Source: Geojedonia sp051814705
Lineage (GTDB): Bacteria > Bacteroidota > Bacteroidia > Flavobacteriales > Flavobacteriaceae
DNA: 64,000 nt
Reading direction: 5' to 3'
Assembly: GCA_051814705.1 (NCBI GenBank)
Contig: JBPWQW010000002.1
Span: forward strand, 186,001 to 250,000
The translations under genes and the position numbers were made by a program. This document shows, in pieces, positions 26,135 to 34,938 of the stretch. Each line of letters starts with the position of its first letter. Position 1 is the first letter of the stretch. Below the pieces are notes generated by a model. It saw only the letters and a list, made by a program, of their open reading frames with translations. It had not been told where the DNA came from and did no database searches.

Positions 26135-29100
26135 ATGCTTAATAAAATTATTAAGTATTCCATAACCCACAAACTGGTTATAGGATTACTAACACTGGCC
26201 TTAATAATTGCCGGAATCTATTCGTTAAAACAGCTTCCGGTAGATGCGGTTCCCGACATCACAAACAATCAAGTGCAAGTTATAACTACATCACCTACAC
26301 TTGCAGCACAAGAAGTAGAACGACTGATAACATTTCCCATTGAAATCACCATGGCAACCATTCCACAAATTGAAGAGATTCGTTCCTTTTCCAGATTTGG
26401 ATTGTCAGTAGTAACTCTAGTATTTGAAGAACAAGTAGACGTGTATTGGGCCCGTGCACAAGTCAACGAACGTCTTGCTGAAGCACAATCTCAAATACCT
26501 GATGGTATTGGTAAACCGAGTGTTGCTCCATTAAGCACAGGGCTTGGTGAAATTTACCAATACGTTATAGGCACCAAACCTGGTTATGAGCATCAATACG
26601 ATGCAGTACAATTGCGTACCATCCAAGATTGGGTCATTAGGCGTCAATTATTGGGTACAAAAGGAGTAGCAGATGTTAGTAGTTTTGGAGGATATTTAAA
26701 GCAGTATGAAATTGCCATTCGTCCAGAGCGGTTAAATGCTATGCAAATTTCAATTTCTGAAATCTTTAATGCACTAGAATCCAACAATCAAAATACAGGC
26801 GGTGCCTATATTGAAAAAAACGATAAGGCTCTATTTATTAGAAGTGAAGGCTTGGTTGGTTCTATTAAGGACATCGAAAATATCCTGGTAAAACAGACCG
26901 ATGATGGCATTCCCATATTGATTAGCGATGTTGCAACAGTTCAAACGGGAACAGCCATTCGCTATGGTGCAACGACTCGAAATGGAGAAGGTGAGGTCGT
27001 AAGTGCTATTGTCATGATGCTAAAAGGAGCCAATTCAGCACAAGTTATTGCAGATGTAAAAGATAAAATAGCAACCATTAGTAAAACTTTGCCTGAAGGT
27101 GTTGTGATTGAACCCTTTTTAGATCGAACAAAATTGGTTAATAACGCCATTGGAACGGTTACAACAAATCTTGTTGAAGGCGCACTTATTGTTATTTTTA
27201 TTTTACTGTTGCTATTGGGTAACTGGCGCGCAGGCTTAATCACGGCATCTGTAATCCCTCTAGCCTTATTATTTGCCTTTAGTATGATGCACCTCTTTGG
27301 GGTATCGGCAAATTTGATGAGCTTGGGAGCTATCGATTTTGGCTTAATTGTAGATGGCGCAGTAATAATTGTGGAAGCGACTTTATTTCATATTGGACAT
27401 TCAAAACTGAAGGGAAGACTTAATCAGGATGAAATGGATAGTGAAGTATTAGAGTCTGCAAGCAAGATGATGAACTCTGCTGTATTTGGTCAAATGATCA
27501 TTCTAATCGTGTATTTACCCATTTTAGCATTGGTTGGAACCGAAGGTAAAATGTTTGGCCCCATGGCACAAACAGTAAGTTTTGCCATTATTGGAGCCCT
27601 TATACTTTCTCTTACTTATGTGCCCATGATGTCTGCTTTGGCCTTGAGTAAAAATACAATTCATAAGCGATCGATTTCCGATAGGATCATGAATGCGTTT
27701 TACAAAGTTTATCAACCTATTATTAAATGGTCGATGCACAAAAGAATATTAATTTTAACAGGCTCACTCGGGCTTTTTGTAATCGCGTTCATGGTTTTTA
27801 AAAGCCTTGGGGGCGAGTTTATTCCAACACTTGAAGAAGGCGATTTTGCAGTAGAAACCAGGGTGATTACAGGTAGTTCTTTAAGTAATACGATTAAGGC
27901 GACCACTAAAGCAGAGAAAATCATATTAGATAATTTTCCAGAGGTCTTGCAAGTTGTTTCTAAAATAGGTTCAGGTGAAATCCCTACAGACCCCATGCCA
28001 ATTGAAGCAGCAGATTTAATGATTATTCTAAAAGACAAATCTGAGTGGGTTTCAGCACCCAATAGGGAAGAATTGGCTACTAAAATGGCAAAAGCTTTAG
28101 AAGTCATTCCAGGGGTTGCATTTAGCTTTCAGCAACCTATTCAGATGCGATTTAATGAATTAATGACTGGTGTTCGTCAGGATGTTGCTGTGAAAATTTA
28201 TGGAGAAGATTTAGAACAATTATCAAAGTACGCCACTCAAATTGGAAAAATTGCAGGAACCGTTGAAGGTGCGGTGGATGTGTATGTTGAAGACGTTACA
28301 GGGATACCTCAAATTGTGGTTGACTACGATCGAGCACAATTGGCTAAATATGGATTGGATATTAAATCGGTGAATCATACCATTCAAGCTGCTTTTGCAG
28401 GAGCATCTACAGGATGGGTTTATGAAGGTGAAAAACAATTCGATTTAGTGGTTCGTTTGGAAGGAGACCATAGAACCAGTTTAACAGATGTTCAAAATTT
28501 ATATATCAATGGGGTAAAGGGGCAACAGATTCCCTTGCAACAAGTTGCAAAAGTTTCAATTATAGATGGACCATATCAAATACAGCGGGATAATACCCAA
28601 AGACGAATTATTGCAGCGTTCAATGTGCGGAATCGCGATGTAGAAAGCGTGGTCGCAGAGATTAGTGATAAAATCGATGACCAGGTAAAGTTAGCACCTG
28701 GTTATAGTATTACTTATGGAGGCCAATTTGAAAATTTAGTAGAAGCCAGACAACGTTTGGCAATTGCAGTACCCATGGCCTTGTTACTCATTTTTATCTT
28801 GCTGTATTTTACTTTTGGTTCGATTAAACAAGGGATCTTGATTTTTGCGGCCATTCCATTATCTGCTATAGGTGGTGTTTTTGCGCTTTGGCTTCGTGAT
28901 TTGCCCTTTAGTATTTCGGCGGGTGTTGGTTTTATTGCGCTTTTTGGAGTCGCCGTTTTAAATGGAATTGTGTTGATTGCCGAATTTAATCGACTAAAAA
29001 AGGAGGGTATTTCAGATGTCTTTGAACGTATTTATAAGGGAACAAAAACGCGATTACGTCCGGTAATTATGACGGCATCGGTAGCGTCATTAGGCTTTTT

Positions 29101-30520
29101 ACCTATGGCACTTTCCCAAACTTCTGGTGCAGAAGTTCAGCGTCCTTTGGCAACTGTAGTTATTGGAGGTTTGATTACCGCCACCTTTTTAACCTTGGTG
29201 GTTTTACCCATTCTGTATTATTATTCAGAAAAAAAATTAAAAATGAAACCTAATAAAACAGTATTACTACTATTTATAGGTCTACTGTGCAGCATATATT
29301 CAATGCAAGCACAAACAGGCCAGGAAGTAAAAACATATCAAAGCCTTGACGCCATTATTGAAGCCACATTAACCAACAATCCCAATATAAAAGCATCAAA
29401 ATTGCAAACGGAACAGGAACGAACCTTAAAAGGGGCGAGTTGGAACCTACCTAAGACGGAGCTTGGCTTAGAATTTGGACAAACAAACAGCGCTATTGAT
29501 GATGACACGCGTTTTAGCATCAGCCAAAGGTTTGCCTTTCCAACGTATTATGCGAATCAAAATAAGTTGTCAAAAGCAAAAATTGCAGCAAGCGAACGAC
29601 ATCAGGTGGTGATTAAAAATGAATTGATAGCTCAAGTAAAAACCTCTTATTATGAGCTATGGTACCTAAAGAGTAAACAAAAAGTGCTACAACAACAGGA
29701 CAGCATTTACGAACGGTTTCAGTATGCAGCAACCTTGCGATTTAAAACTGGAGAAAGTAATGCTTTAGAAAGAGCCACTGCAAATGCCGAATTGGCCGAT
29801 ATACAAATCGCATTAAAAGACAATGCTTCAAGTATCAAAGCCTATCAATTACAACTGCAAAATCTAACCAATTCTGATAGCCTTGTAGATATTAGTGTTG
29901 GAGATTTAGAACTGAAAGCGTCCATATTTTCTGAAGAATTAAATGATACTACTAGGGTTTTAAATAATCCATTAGTTTCCTTTTACAGGTCAAAAGTAGA
30001 AGTTGCAGACAGAGAGCGTTGGGTTGAATCGGCAAAAATGCTGCCCGATATTACCTTGGGTTATTTCAATCAATCGTTTATAGGTCAAGGCGAAACCGCT
30101 ACTGGTATGCCTGTGGTATTCGATTCTGGTGACCGTTTTACTGGTGTCCAATTAGGATTAAGTATTCCTATATTTTTCAAGTCGCATGCTGCACAGATTA
30201 AAGCGGCAAAGATTCATAAATTGGAAAAGGAGTCACAGCTGGAAGCCATAACAAACTATACACAAACTAGGTTACAAGCAGCATTTGAAACTTTGAAAAA
30301 AGACCAACAAAATCTGGAGTTTTATCGACTCAATGCCCTGCCACAAGCCGAATTACTTTTAAACCACTCGCAACGAGCATTCCAAGAGGGCGAAATCCAG
30401 TACCTAGAGTATGTTCAAGGTCTTAACAGAGCTTTGATGATACAAACCAAGTATTTAGGTTTTATAAACCAATTCAATCAAACCCTTATTAAAATAGAAC
30501 AGCTAACTGCAAACAATTAA
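26135..30520 (+). CDS. CzcA/CusA heavy-metal RND pump fused to a TolC-like channel
   Basis: A 1,461-residue fusion. Residues 1 to about 1,035 are a heavy-metal RND pump with twelve membrane segments and two periplasmic domains. TM4 carries D401-F-G-x3-D407-G-A-x3-E413, the pattern of divalent-cation pumps (Zn, Co, Cd, Ni) rather than Cu/Ag pumps. Residues about 1,060-1,461 are a TolC/CzcC-like outer-membrane factor. Between them, from M1037, is a complete signal-peptide-like sequence ('KTVLLLFIGLLCSIYSMQAQ'), so the TolC part may be exported and cut free, or started internally at 29243. The adaptor gene follows after four bases. Such fusions are common in Bacteroidota. Confidence 0.92.
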   Translation: MLNKIIKYSITHKLVIGLLTLALIIAGIYSLKQLPVDAVPDITNNQVQVITTSPTLAAQEVERLITFPIEITMATIPQIEEIRSFSRFGLSVVTLVFEEQVDVYWARAQVNERLAEAQSQIPDGIGKPSVAPLSTGLGEIYQYVIGTKPGYEHQYDAVQLRTIQDWVIRRQLLGTKGVADVSSFGGYLKQYEIAIRPERLNAMQISISEIFNALESNNQNTGGAYIEKNDKALFIRSEGLVGSIKDIENILVKQTDDGIPILISDVATVQTGTAIRYGATTRNGEGEVVSAIVMMLKGANSAQVIADVKDKIATISKTLPEGVVIEPFLDRTKLVNNAIGTVTTNLVEGALIVIFILLLLLGNWRAGLITASVIPLALLFAFSMMHLFGVSANLMSLGAIDFGLIVDGAVIIVEATLFHIGHSKLKGRLNQDEMDSEVLESASKMMNSAVFGQMIILIVYLPILALVGTEGKMFGPMAQTVSFAIIGALILSLTYVPMMSALALSKNTIHKRSISDRIMNAFYKVYQPIIKWSMHKRILILTGSLGLFVIAFMVFKSLGGEFIPTLEEGDFAVETRVITGSSLSNTIKATTKAEKIILDNFPEVLQVVSKIGSGEIPTDPMPIEAADLMIILKDKSEWVSAPNREELATKMAKALEVIPGVAFSFQQPIQMRFNELMTGVRQDVAVKIYGEDLEQLSKYATQIGKIAGTVEGAVDVYVEDVTGIPQIVVDYDRAQLAKYGLDIKSVNHTIQAAFAGASTGWVYEGEKQFDLVVRLEGDHRTSLTDVQNLYINGVKGQQIPLQQVAKVSIIDGPYQIQRDNTQRRIIAAFNVRNRDVESVVAEISDKIDDQVKLAPGYSITYGGQFENLVEARQRLAIAVPMALLLIFILLYFTFGSIKQGILIFAAIPLSAIGGVFALWLRDLPFSISAGVGFIALFGVAVLNGIVLIAEFNRLKKEGISDVFERIYKGTKTRLRPVIMTASVASLGFLPMALSQTSGAEVQRPLATVVIGGLITATFLTLVVLPILYYYSEKKLKMKPNKTVLLLFIGLLCSIYSMQAQTGQEVKTYQSLDAIIEATLTNNPNIKASKLQTEQERTLKGASWNLPKTELGLEFGQTNSAIDDDTRFSISQRFAFPTYYANQNKLSKAKIAASERHQVVIKNELIAQVKTSYYELWYLKSKQKVLQQQDSIYERFQYAATLRFKTGESNALERATANAELADIQIALKDNASSIKAYQLQLQNLTNSDSLVDISVGDLELKASIFSEELNDTTRVLNNPLVSFYRSKVEVADRERWVESAKMLPDITLGYFNQSFIGQGETATGMPVVFDSGDRFTGVQLGLSIPIFFKSHAAQIKAAKIHKLEKESQLEAITNYTQTRLQAAFETLKKDQQNLEFYRLNALPQAELLLNHSQRAFQEGEIQYLEYVQGLNRALMIQTKYLGFINQFNQTLIKIEQLTANN

Positions 30521-30524
30521 AAAA

Positions 30525-31715
30525 ATGAAGACAACGATATATAAAATAATTCTTTTGACAGCGATATTGGTAGTCATGGGATGTAAAGATAAAACAGCCA
30601 AAAATATTGAAGAGGCTCACGAATCGGAACCTGAAAATAGGGTAGAGTTAACCGATGCCCAATTAGCACAGACCAATATTGTAATTGGCAAAGTCGAAAA
30701 ACGAAAAATAGGACACGAAATTACGGTTAACGGCATGATTGATGTGCCGCCACAAGGCAATATATCTGTTACGGTTCCCTATGGAGGGTTTTTGAAATAT
30801 ACAGCAATGCTTCCTGGGAGTAAGTTGAAAAAAGGACAGTTAGTTGCAACCGTCGAAAATCCTGAGTTTATTGATATCCAAAGAGATTATTTAGAGGCAA
30901 TGGCAAATAGTGACTATTTAAAAGCCGATTTTGAACGTCAACAGACCTTAAATAACGAAGCAGTGACTTCGGCTAAAGTGTTTCAAAAAGCTAAAAGCAC
31001 TTATCTAACCAATCAAGCTAATATTCAAGCGTTGGAAAGTAAGTTACGGTTAATTGGTATTCATCCTTCAGCTGTAAAAAGTGGTACGATATCTTCTGTT
31101 GTGAATATATATTCCCCAATTAACGGCGTTGTTAGGGAAGTATATATCAATACCGGAAAATATTTTAACCCACAAGATGTGTTAATGGATATTACAGATG
31201 CATCCGATTTACACGTGGAGCTTAAGGTGTATGAAGATGATATCCCATTGATTAGAATTGGTCAGCACATCCGATTTAGGTTGGCAAATGCACCAGAAAA
31301 CTGGATGAATGCTGAAGTATTTTTGATTGGCAATAGTGTACGTGAAGACCGATCGGTGACCATACATGGTCATTTAAAAGAGAAAAACGAATCGTTATTA
31401 CCAGGGATGTTCGTTAATGCAGCCATTGAAGTAGAAGCACTTGACCAATATGCTGTACCTGAAGAAGCAATAGTTCGCTTTGAAGGAAAGCATTATATTT
31501 TCAAATCAATGGGTAAAAGAAAAGAAGGTGAGCAAATGATGAATGATTTTGAAATGCTTGAAATTATAAAAGGTCATGAAGAAGTAGGATTTGTCGCCTT
31601 TACTTTTGAAGACACCTCACAAGACATTTCAAATATGGAGGTGGCCCTAAAAGATGCCTTTACCTTACTTGCAAAAGCAAAGAATAGCGAAGAAGAAGGA
31701 GGTCATGGTCATTAA
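30525..31715 (+). CDS. Efflux RND periplasmic adaptor (CzcB/CusB-type) lipoprotein
   Basis: A 396-residue membrane fusion protein. A lipobox 'VVMGC' puts the lipidated Cys at residue 20. A barrel-sandwich (lipoyl-like) domain halves flank a short helical hairpin (about 115-175), as in 'GSKLKKGQLVATVENPEF' and 'IYSPINGVVREVYINTGKYF', followed by a beta-barrel domain. The C-terminus ends 'EEEGGHGH', a possible metal-binding tail. It links the pump to the TolC-like half encoded immediately upstream. The operon ends at the bidirectional terminator at 31786-31820. Confidence 0.92.
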   Translation: MKTTIYKIILLTAILVVMGCKDKTAKNIEEAHESEPENRVELTDAQLAQTNIVIGKVEKRKIGHEITVNGMIDVPPQGNISVTVPYGGFLKYTAMLPGSKLKKGQLVATVENPEFIDIQRDYLEAMANSDYLKADFERQQTLNNEAVTSAKVFQKAKSTYLTNQANIQALESKLRLIGIHPSAVKSGTISSVVNIYSPINGVVREVYINTGKYFNPQDVLMDITDASDLHVELKVYEDDIPLIRIGQHIRFRLANAPENWMNAEVFLIGNSVREDRSVTIHGHLKEKNESLLPGMFVNAAIEVEALDQYAVPEEAIVRFEGKHYIFKSMGKRKEGEQMMNDFEMLEIIKGHEEVGFVAFTFEDTSQDISNMEVALKDAFTLLAKAKNSEEEGGHGH

Positions 31716-31785
31716 TAGAAATACCAACCTAACTTTACTTTGTGGGTATTTAAGCTTAGTGATTTGTTGTGTCAAACATTAATTC

Positions 31786-31820
31786 AAAAGCTGAATTTAT
31801 GTTATTTAAATTCAGCTTTT
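31786..31820. terminator. Bidirectional terminator between convergent operons
   Basis: A perfect 14-bp stem: AAAAGCTGAATTTA (31786-31799) pairs with TAAATTCAGCTTTT (31807-31820), with a seven-base loop. T-rich DNA follows on both strands. It separates the efflux adaptor from the convergent DsrE gene. Confidence 0.85.
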
Positions 31821-31833
31821 AAATTTTTGGTAA

Positions 31834-32247
31834 TTACTGTGCTTCTTTAATATAGCCCCAACCTTCAGCTTGCCGTTTAACAATTTCCAAGATTCCATCG
31901 GGAACCGAAGTCACTCCTGTAACGAGTTGTTCGGCTGTTACTTTGTCTCGTGCCATGGTGCCTTCGCAAACCACGAAAGACACGTTTTTGTTGTTGGCAA
32001 AAGCCTCCATATCTGATTCTACCGTGGACTTACCTTTTAGCACCATATCAATAGCCCCACTATAAATCACGACCTCAAATTTAGAATCGGGATAGGCTTG
32101 AGACATTGCTTTTACATGGCGCATGGTTGAACCATGAACTTTAGCATTATCACTGGTCACGTCAAATACAATTTTAACAGGATGCTCTTGTGCAAAAACG
32201 GCAATTGAAAAGACTAATGCGGCAATTATATTTAAATATGTTTTCAT
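31834..32247 (-). CDS. Exported DsrE family protein
   Basis: A 137-residue protein with a signal peptide starting at 32247 (MKTYLNIIAALVFSIAVFAQ); a longer frame from 32295 would bury it. The mature part has the DsrE fold ('HPVKIVFDVTSDNAKVHGST', 'KFEVVIYSGAIDMVLKG'). One conserved Cys lies in 'SFVVCEGTMAR' at the position used for sulfur carriage in some DsrE proteins. It is the last gene of a three-gene minus-strand cluster with a TsdA-like cytochrome and a Tat-exported protein. That context suggests periplasmic handling of reduced sulfur, which is inference. Confidence 0.8.
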   Translation of the reverse strand: MKTYLNIIAALVFSIAVFAQEHPVKIVFDVTSDNAKVHGSTMRHVKAMSQAYPDSKFEVVIYSGAIDMVLKGKSTVESDMEAFANNKNVSFVVCEGTMARDKVTAEQLVTGVTSVPDGILEIVKRQAEGWGYIKEAQ

Positions 32248-32263
32248 AATATATTGATTTAAA

Positions 32264-32941
32264 TTATTCTCCTGCAAAAATATAACCACATCCATGTTCT
32301 TGAGCCCTACCTAAGGCCCAAACACCGGAAGGAACAAGTTGAATTCCGGGAAGCACACCACTTATCCAATCGTTATACACTTCGGTAGGATCTAGTTCCA
32401 TTTGTACAGCAACCGCGTTACTATAGACTTTAGCAGCTAAATCGCAAGCGGCAAACATGGCGCCTCTTTCTTGCATACGTTTAGTACCATCTATTCCAGG
32501 TATTGGAAAATCACCCTCTTGTGGCTCATAGTAAGGGTTTCTCAAATACGGATTTCCTGCACTATCATTAACGCCAAAAACTTTACCAATAGGATATTTT
32601 TTCCAAATTCTGTCCGATAAAGCCAGTGCCAGTCCAGAGTGTCTAAAAACAGTCATAGCCGTCATATCTTCATCTGCAGTCCCGGTTTCATTATTGGTTA
32701 AATAAAAAGCCCAATTCCAAATTACTGGAAATCCGCCATGTGGTGTTGATCCGTCATAAACAATACGGTGGCTGCCTTTTATTTTTTTGAACCATCCATC
32801 GGCATCATGCATTGTTTTAATACTAAACGCCTCCGTTTTAGCATAGATGGGATTCGCTAAAACCGAAAGGGTACTAGCTGTGGCTCCCAGAGCCATTGCT
32901 CCAATAAATTGTCGTCTTGAGTTTTCATTGTTTGTTTTCAT
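32264..32941 (-). CDS. Tat-exported hypothetical protein
   Basis: A 225-residue protein. I start at 32941, where a twin-arginine signal begins (MKTNNENSRRQFIGAMALGA, consensus S-R-R-x-F). The longer frame from 33058 overlaps the cytochrome gene. Tat export implies folding in the cytoplasm, often with a cofactor, yet I recognise no cofactor motif in the mature domain ('GSHRIVYDGSTPHGGFPVIW', 'TVFRHSGLALALSDRIWKK', 'GAMFAACDLAAKVYS'). It is encoded ten bases after the dihaem cytochrome and 17 bases before the DsrE gene, so the three products probably act together in the periplasm. Confidence 0.75.
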   Translation of the reverse strand: MKTNNENSRRQFIGAMALGATASTLSVLANPIYAKTEAFSIKTMHDADGWFKKIKGSHRIVYDGSTPHGGFPVIWNWAFYLTNNETGTADEDMTAMTVFRHSGLALALSDRIWKKYPIGKVFGVNDSAGNPYLRNPYYEPQEGDFPIPGIDGTKRMQERGAMFAACDLAAKVYSNAVAVQMELDPTEVYNDWISGVLPGIQLVPSGVWALGRAQEHGCGYIFAGE

Positions 32942-32951
32942 AATCTGTGAT

Positions 32952-33989
32952 TTATTTGGTTTTAATAAGCTTATGTTTTTTCTGATAATAATCGATAATA
33001 GGTTGGAAAGGCCCTTTTTGATGCTGTTCAATTGGAAACGAATCCGCATATGGGCCATAAGGCGTTGAAACAGGCTTCTTTAATAAATCTGGGAAATCCT
33101 GTTCTAGGCCTGCTTTTATAGGGCGTGGCATCGAGTTAATATAACCAGCCACATCATAGGCTTCTTCATCGGTTAAAACAACTGTACTGGGTGTGGTACC
33201 AAATGGCATATTGCCTTTTATAAATTCGGCGGCAGTGATCACACGATGCATTCCTGCTCCATTGTTAAAGGAATCATCACCCCAAAGCGGTGGATAGACA
33301 TAGACTAAACTATCGGGATGTTTAAGACCTTGACCCTGTGGACCGTGGCATAAAACGCAATTAGCTTCAAAAACCGCTTTACCATGAGTTACATCAACGG
33401 CTCTATTTGGAATGTCAAGATCAGTATATCCTTGTCCGGATATCTTTCCATCTTCAGGAGCAAACCTGCTTAAAAACGCCAAATAACTAACCATGGCCTG
33501 CATTTCTTTACTATCTTCAGGCATATAGCGGCCATTCATGCTTCGTTCAAAACAACCATTGATACGTTCTTCAATAGTTCCCATTTTATTTTCCCGCCCT
33601 CTGAATTGAGGAAAACGTTGAATGATTCCAATAAGTGGCATAGAGTAGGGCTTTGTTCCGGCAAAAAGATGACAATTATTACAGGATAAACCATTGCCTG
33701 AATAGTCCATTTTGGGGTCGCCGTTATTTGGGCCTAGGTATTTTGGTGTATTGACGAATAGTTCATATCCGTATTTAATAGTTTCGTTTTCGACAGAATT
33801 CTCTAATCGAGACACATCGTAATTTCTGTCGTATACAGAATCTATATATACCGTTTTAGAATTGGATTTTGGAGTGATATCAAAAAACAGGAACAGTACA
33901 ATAAAGCACAAAATTAGAATGCAACATAAGCTTATGGACACTATTGGAATCAGATTTTTTCGGGCTCTATTACTTAGTTTGTTTTGCAT
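32952..33989 (-). CDS. Dihaem cytochrome c, thiosulfate dehydrogenase (TsdA)-like
   Basis: A 345-residue membrane-anchored cytochrome with one N-terminal membrane segment (about 13-36). Haem sites are C103-N-N-C-H107 and C211-V-L-C-H215. The surrounding motifs ('GNGLSCNNCHLFAGTKP', 'GTIEERINGCFERSMNGR', 'PPLWGDDSFNNGAGM') are those of TsdA thiosulfate dehydrogenases. In TsdA the first haem has an unusual Cys ligand and the second a Met; C146 and M261 are the positional candidates here. TsdA oxidises thiosulfate to tetrathionate, or the reverse. Substrate is not proven by sequence. It leads a cluster with Tat and DsrE proteins. Confidence 0.8.
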   Translation of the reverse strand: MQNKLSNRARKNLIPIVSISLCCILILCFIVLFLFFDITPKSNSKTVYIDSVYDRNYDVSRLENSVENETIKYGYELFVNTPKYLGPNNGDPKMDYSGNGLSCNNCHLFAGTKPYSMPLIGIIQRFPQFRGRENKMGTIEERINGCFERSMNGRYMPEDSKEMQAMVSYLAFLSRFAPEDGKISGQGYTDLDIPNRAVDVTHGKAVFEANCVLCHGPQGQGLKHPDSLVYVYPPLWGDDSFNNGAGMHRVITAAEFIKGNMPFGTTPSTVVLTDEEAYDVAGYINSMPRPIKAGLEQDFPDLLKKPVSTPYGPYADSFPIEQHQKGPFQPIIDYYQKKHKLIKTK

Positions 33990-34244
33990 GTATTATTTAA
34001 ATGGTTTTAATTTAAAAATGCAATGAGTTTGAAAGAGGGCCACTTTCATTCCATATCCGACATGGAGGTCGTTATTTCCTTTTAGGCATGTTGTACAAGT
34101 AGAGGTTGAGGAAGCAGTTTTTAAAAAAAAAAAGATACTAAGATGTATCAAAAAACACTCTAAGGTAAGCATTTTTTTGATATTCAAGAACTTATCTTTT
34201 TATTAAAAGTATTAAAAGTATTGGAATAAAAGAAAAAATAATCT

Positions 34245-34291
34245 ATTGTAACAAATGTTACAATGGATTGTGGAATTTATACATATTTTCT
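34245..34291 (+). promoter_or_regulatory. Crp/Fnr-type palindrome and promoter of a candidate small RNA
   Basis: ATTGTAACAAATGTTACAAT (34245-34264) has nine-base perfect arms around AA. Its core TAACA-N2-TGTTA is shared with the palindrome at the Crp/Fnr gene (2856-2881). TATTTTCT (34284-34291) is a six-of-eight match to the TAnnTTTG -7 box. Its distance from the palindrome axis (29.5 bases) is nearly that seen at the regulator's own promoter (28.5). A start near 34296 puts the axis at about -41.5, the class II activator position. Confidence 0.5.
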
Positions 34292-34295
34292 GCAC

Positions 34296-34372
34296 TTCAA
34301 AAATAATCTTCTTGTAATCCTGGAGATTGATAGCGTTAAAGTGCCCTAATTTTGATTAGGGCACTTTTTTTG
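34296..34372 (+). ncRNA. Candidate small regulatory RNA
   Basis: About 75 bases from the predicted start near 34296 to a strong terminator. The transcript lies between divergent genes and has no downstream or upstream plus-strand gene that needs this terminator: the nearest upstream plus gene ends at 31715 with its own terminator. The first 40 bases are mostly unstructured, with a possible seed 'CTTCTTGTAATCC'. No ORF is present. The layout (Crp/Fnr site, short RNA, terminator) resembles Fnr-activated sRNAs such as enterobacterial FnrS in logic only; no sequence relation is claimed. Confidence 0.4.
34338..34372 (+). terminator. Strong orphan terminator
   Basis: AAAGTGCCCTAAT (34338-34350) pairs with ATTAGGGCACTTT (34355-34367) in a perfect 13-bp stem with a TTTG loop, then a T tract. 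It reads on the plus strand yet sits between a minus-strand gene on its left and a plus-strand gene on its right, so it terminates something not annotated. Confidence 0.9.
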
Positions 34373-34445
34373 TTTTTATAAACTAAGGTGTAACATTTTA
34401 AAAATTAGAACGTCATATAATTAACAACCTATAACCATTAACATC

Positions 34446-34784
34446 ATGAGAACAGACAATCAATTATTGGTCATCACCCATTTAAGTCAATTATTGACTT
34501 TTGTAACTGGATTTGGAGGTCTCATAGTACCATTAATTTTATGGTTAACCCAAAAAGAAAAAGTGCATGAAATGGACGAGCAAGGTAAGCGTATTATTAA
34601 TTTTCAGTTGAGTATTATTATTTATGCCATTTTGTGTATTCCGGCTATTTTGCTGTTGGGTTTGGGCATCTTAGGATTAATAGTCATTGGTGTCATCTCT
34701 TTTGTATTTCCTATAATTAATGCCATAAAGGCCAGTAATGGCGAATCACCAAAATATCCTTTATCTCTTAATTTTATTAGTTAG
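34446..34784 (+). CDS. DUF4870 domain membrane protein
   Basis: A 112-residue protein with three to four hydrophobic segments. The DUF4870 pattern is present: an N-terminal 'THLSQLLTFVTGFGGLIVPL', a conserved 'DEQGKRIINFQLSIIIY' near the middle and a C-terminal 'IINAIKASNGE'. The family is widespread in bacteria, with no established function. The gene begins about 75 bases after the orphan terminator and converges on dnaN across a complex palindromic element. Confidence 0.9.
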   Translation: MRTDNQLLVITHLSQLLTFVTGFGGLIVPLILWLTQKEKVHEMDEQGKRIINFQLSIIIYAILCIPAILLLGLGILGLIVIGVISFVFPIINAIKASNGESPKYPLSLNFIS

Positions 34785-34827
34785 TTAGTGAATTTCCACG
34801 AGTTGGGAATCTATTTAGAGGTAAACC

Positions 34828-34920
34828 AAAGAGGCTGTTTGAAACGTGTTTATAAACACCTGATCCCTAGAATTCCGGTCAGGTTAAAAAAACTCACTTT
34901 TTAGACGGTCTCTTTTATTT
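34828..34920. repeat. Complex palindromic element (MITE-like or elaborate terminator)
   Basis: The outer arms AAAGAGGCTGTTTGAAA (34828-34844) and TTTAGACGGTCTCTTT (34900-34915) form a long stem with several G-U pairs in RNA. Inside is a perfect 14-bp palindrome, GTGTTTATAAACAC (34846-34859), then CCTGA/TCAGG (34859-34863 and 34879-34883). A T-rich run follows on the plus strand. The length and the nested arms go beyond an ordinary terminator and recall a small non-autonomous element, although it also separates convergent genes. Confidence 0.5.
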
Positions 34921-34938
34921 TTTAATTGAAGTGTAATC

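Noticed and set aside
33993..34187. 64-codon minus-strand frame directly upstream of the dihaem cytochrome
   Set aside because: It has a hydrophobic start and a CxxC but no recognisable domain, and it looks like chance in AT-rich DNA. A small lipoprotein or exported peptide is not excluded.
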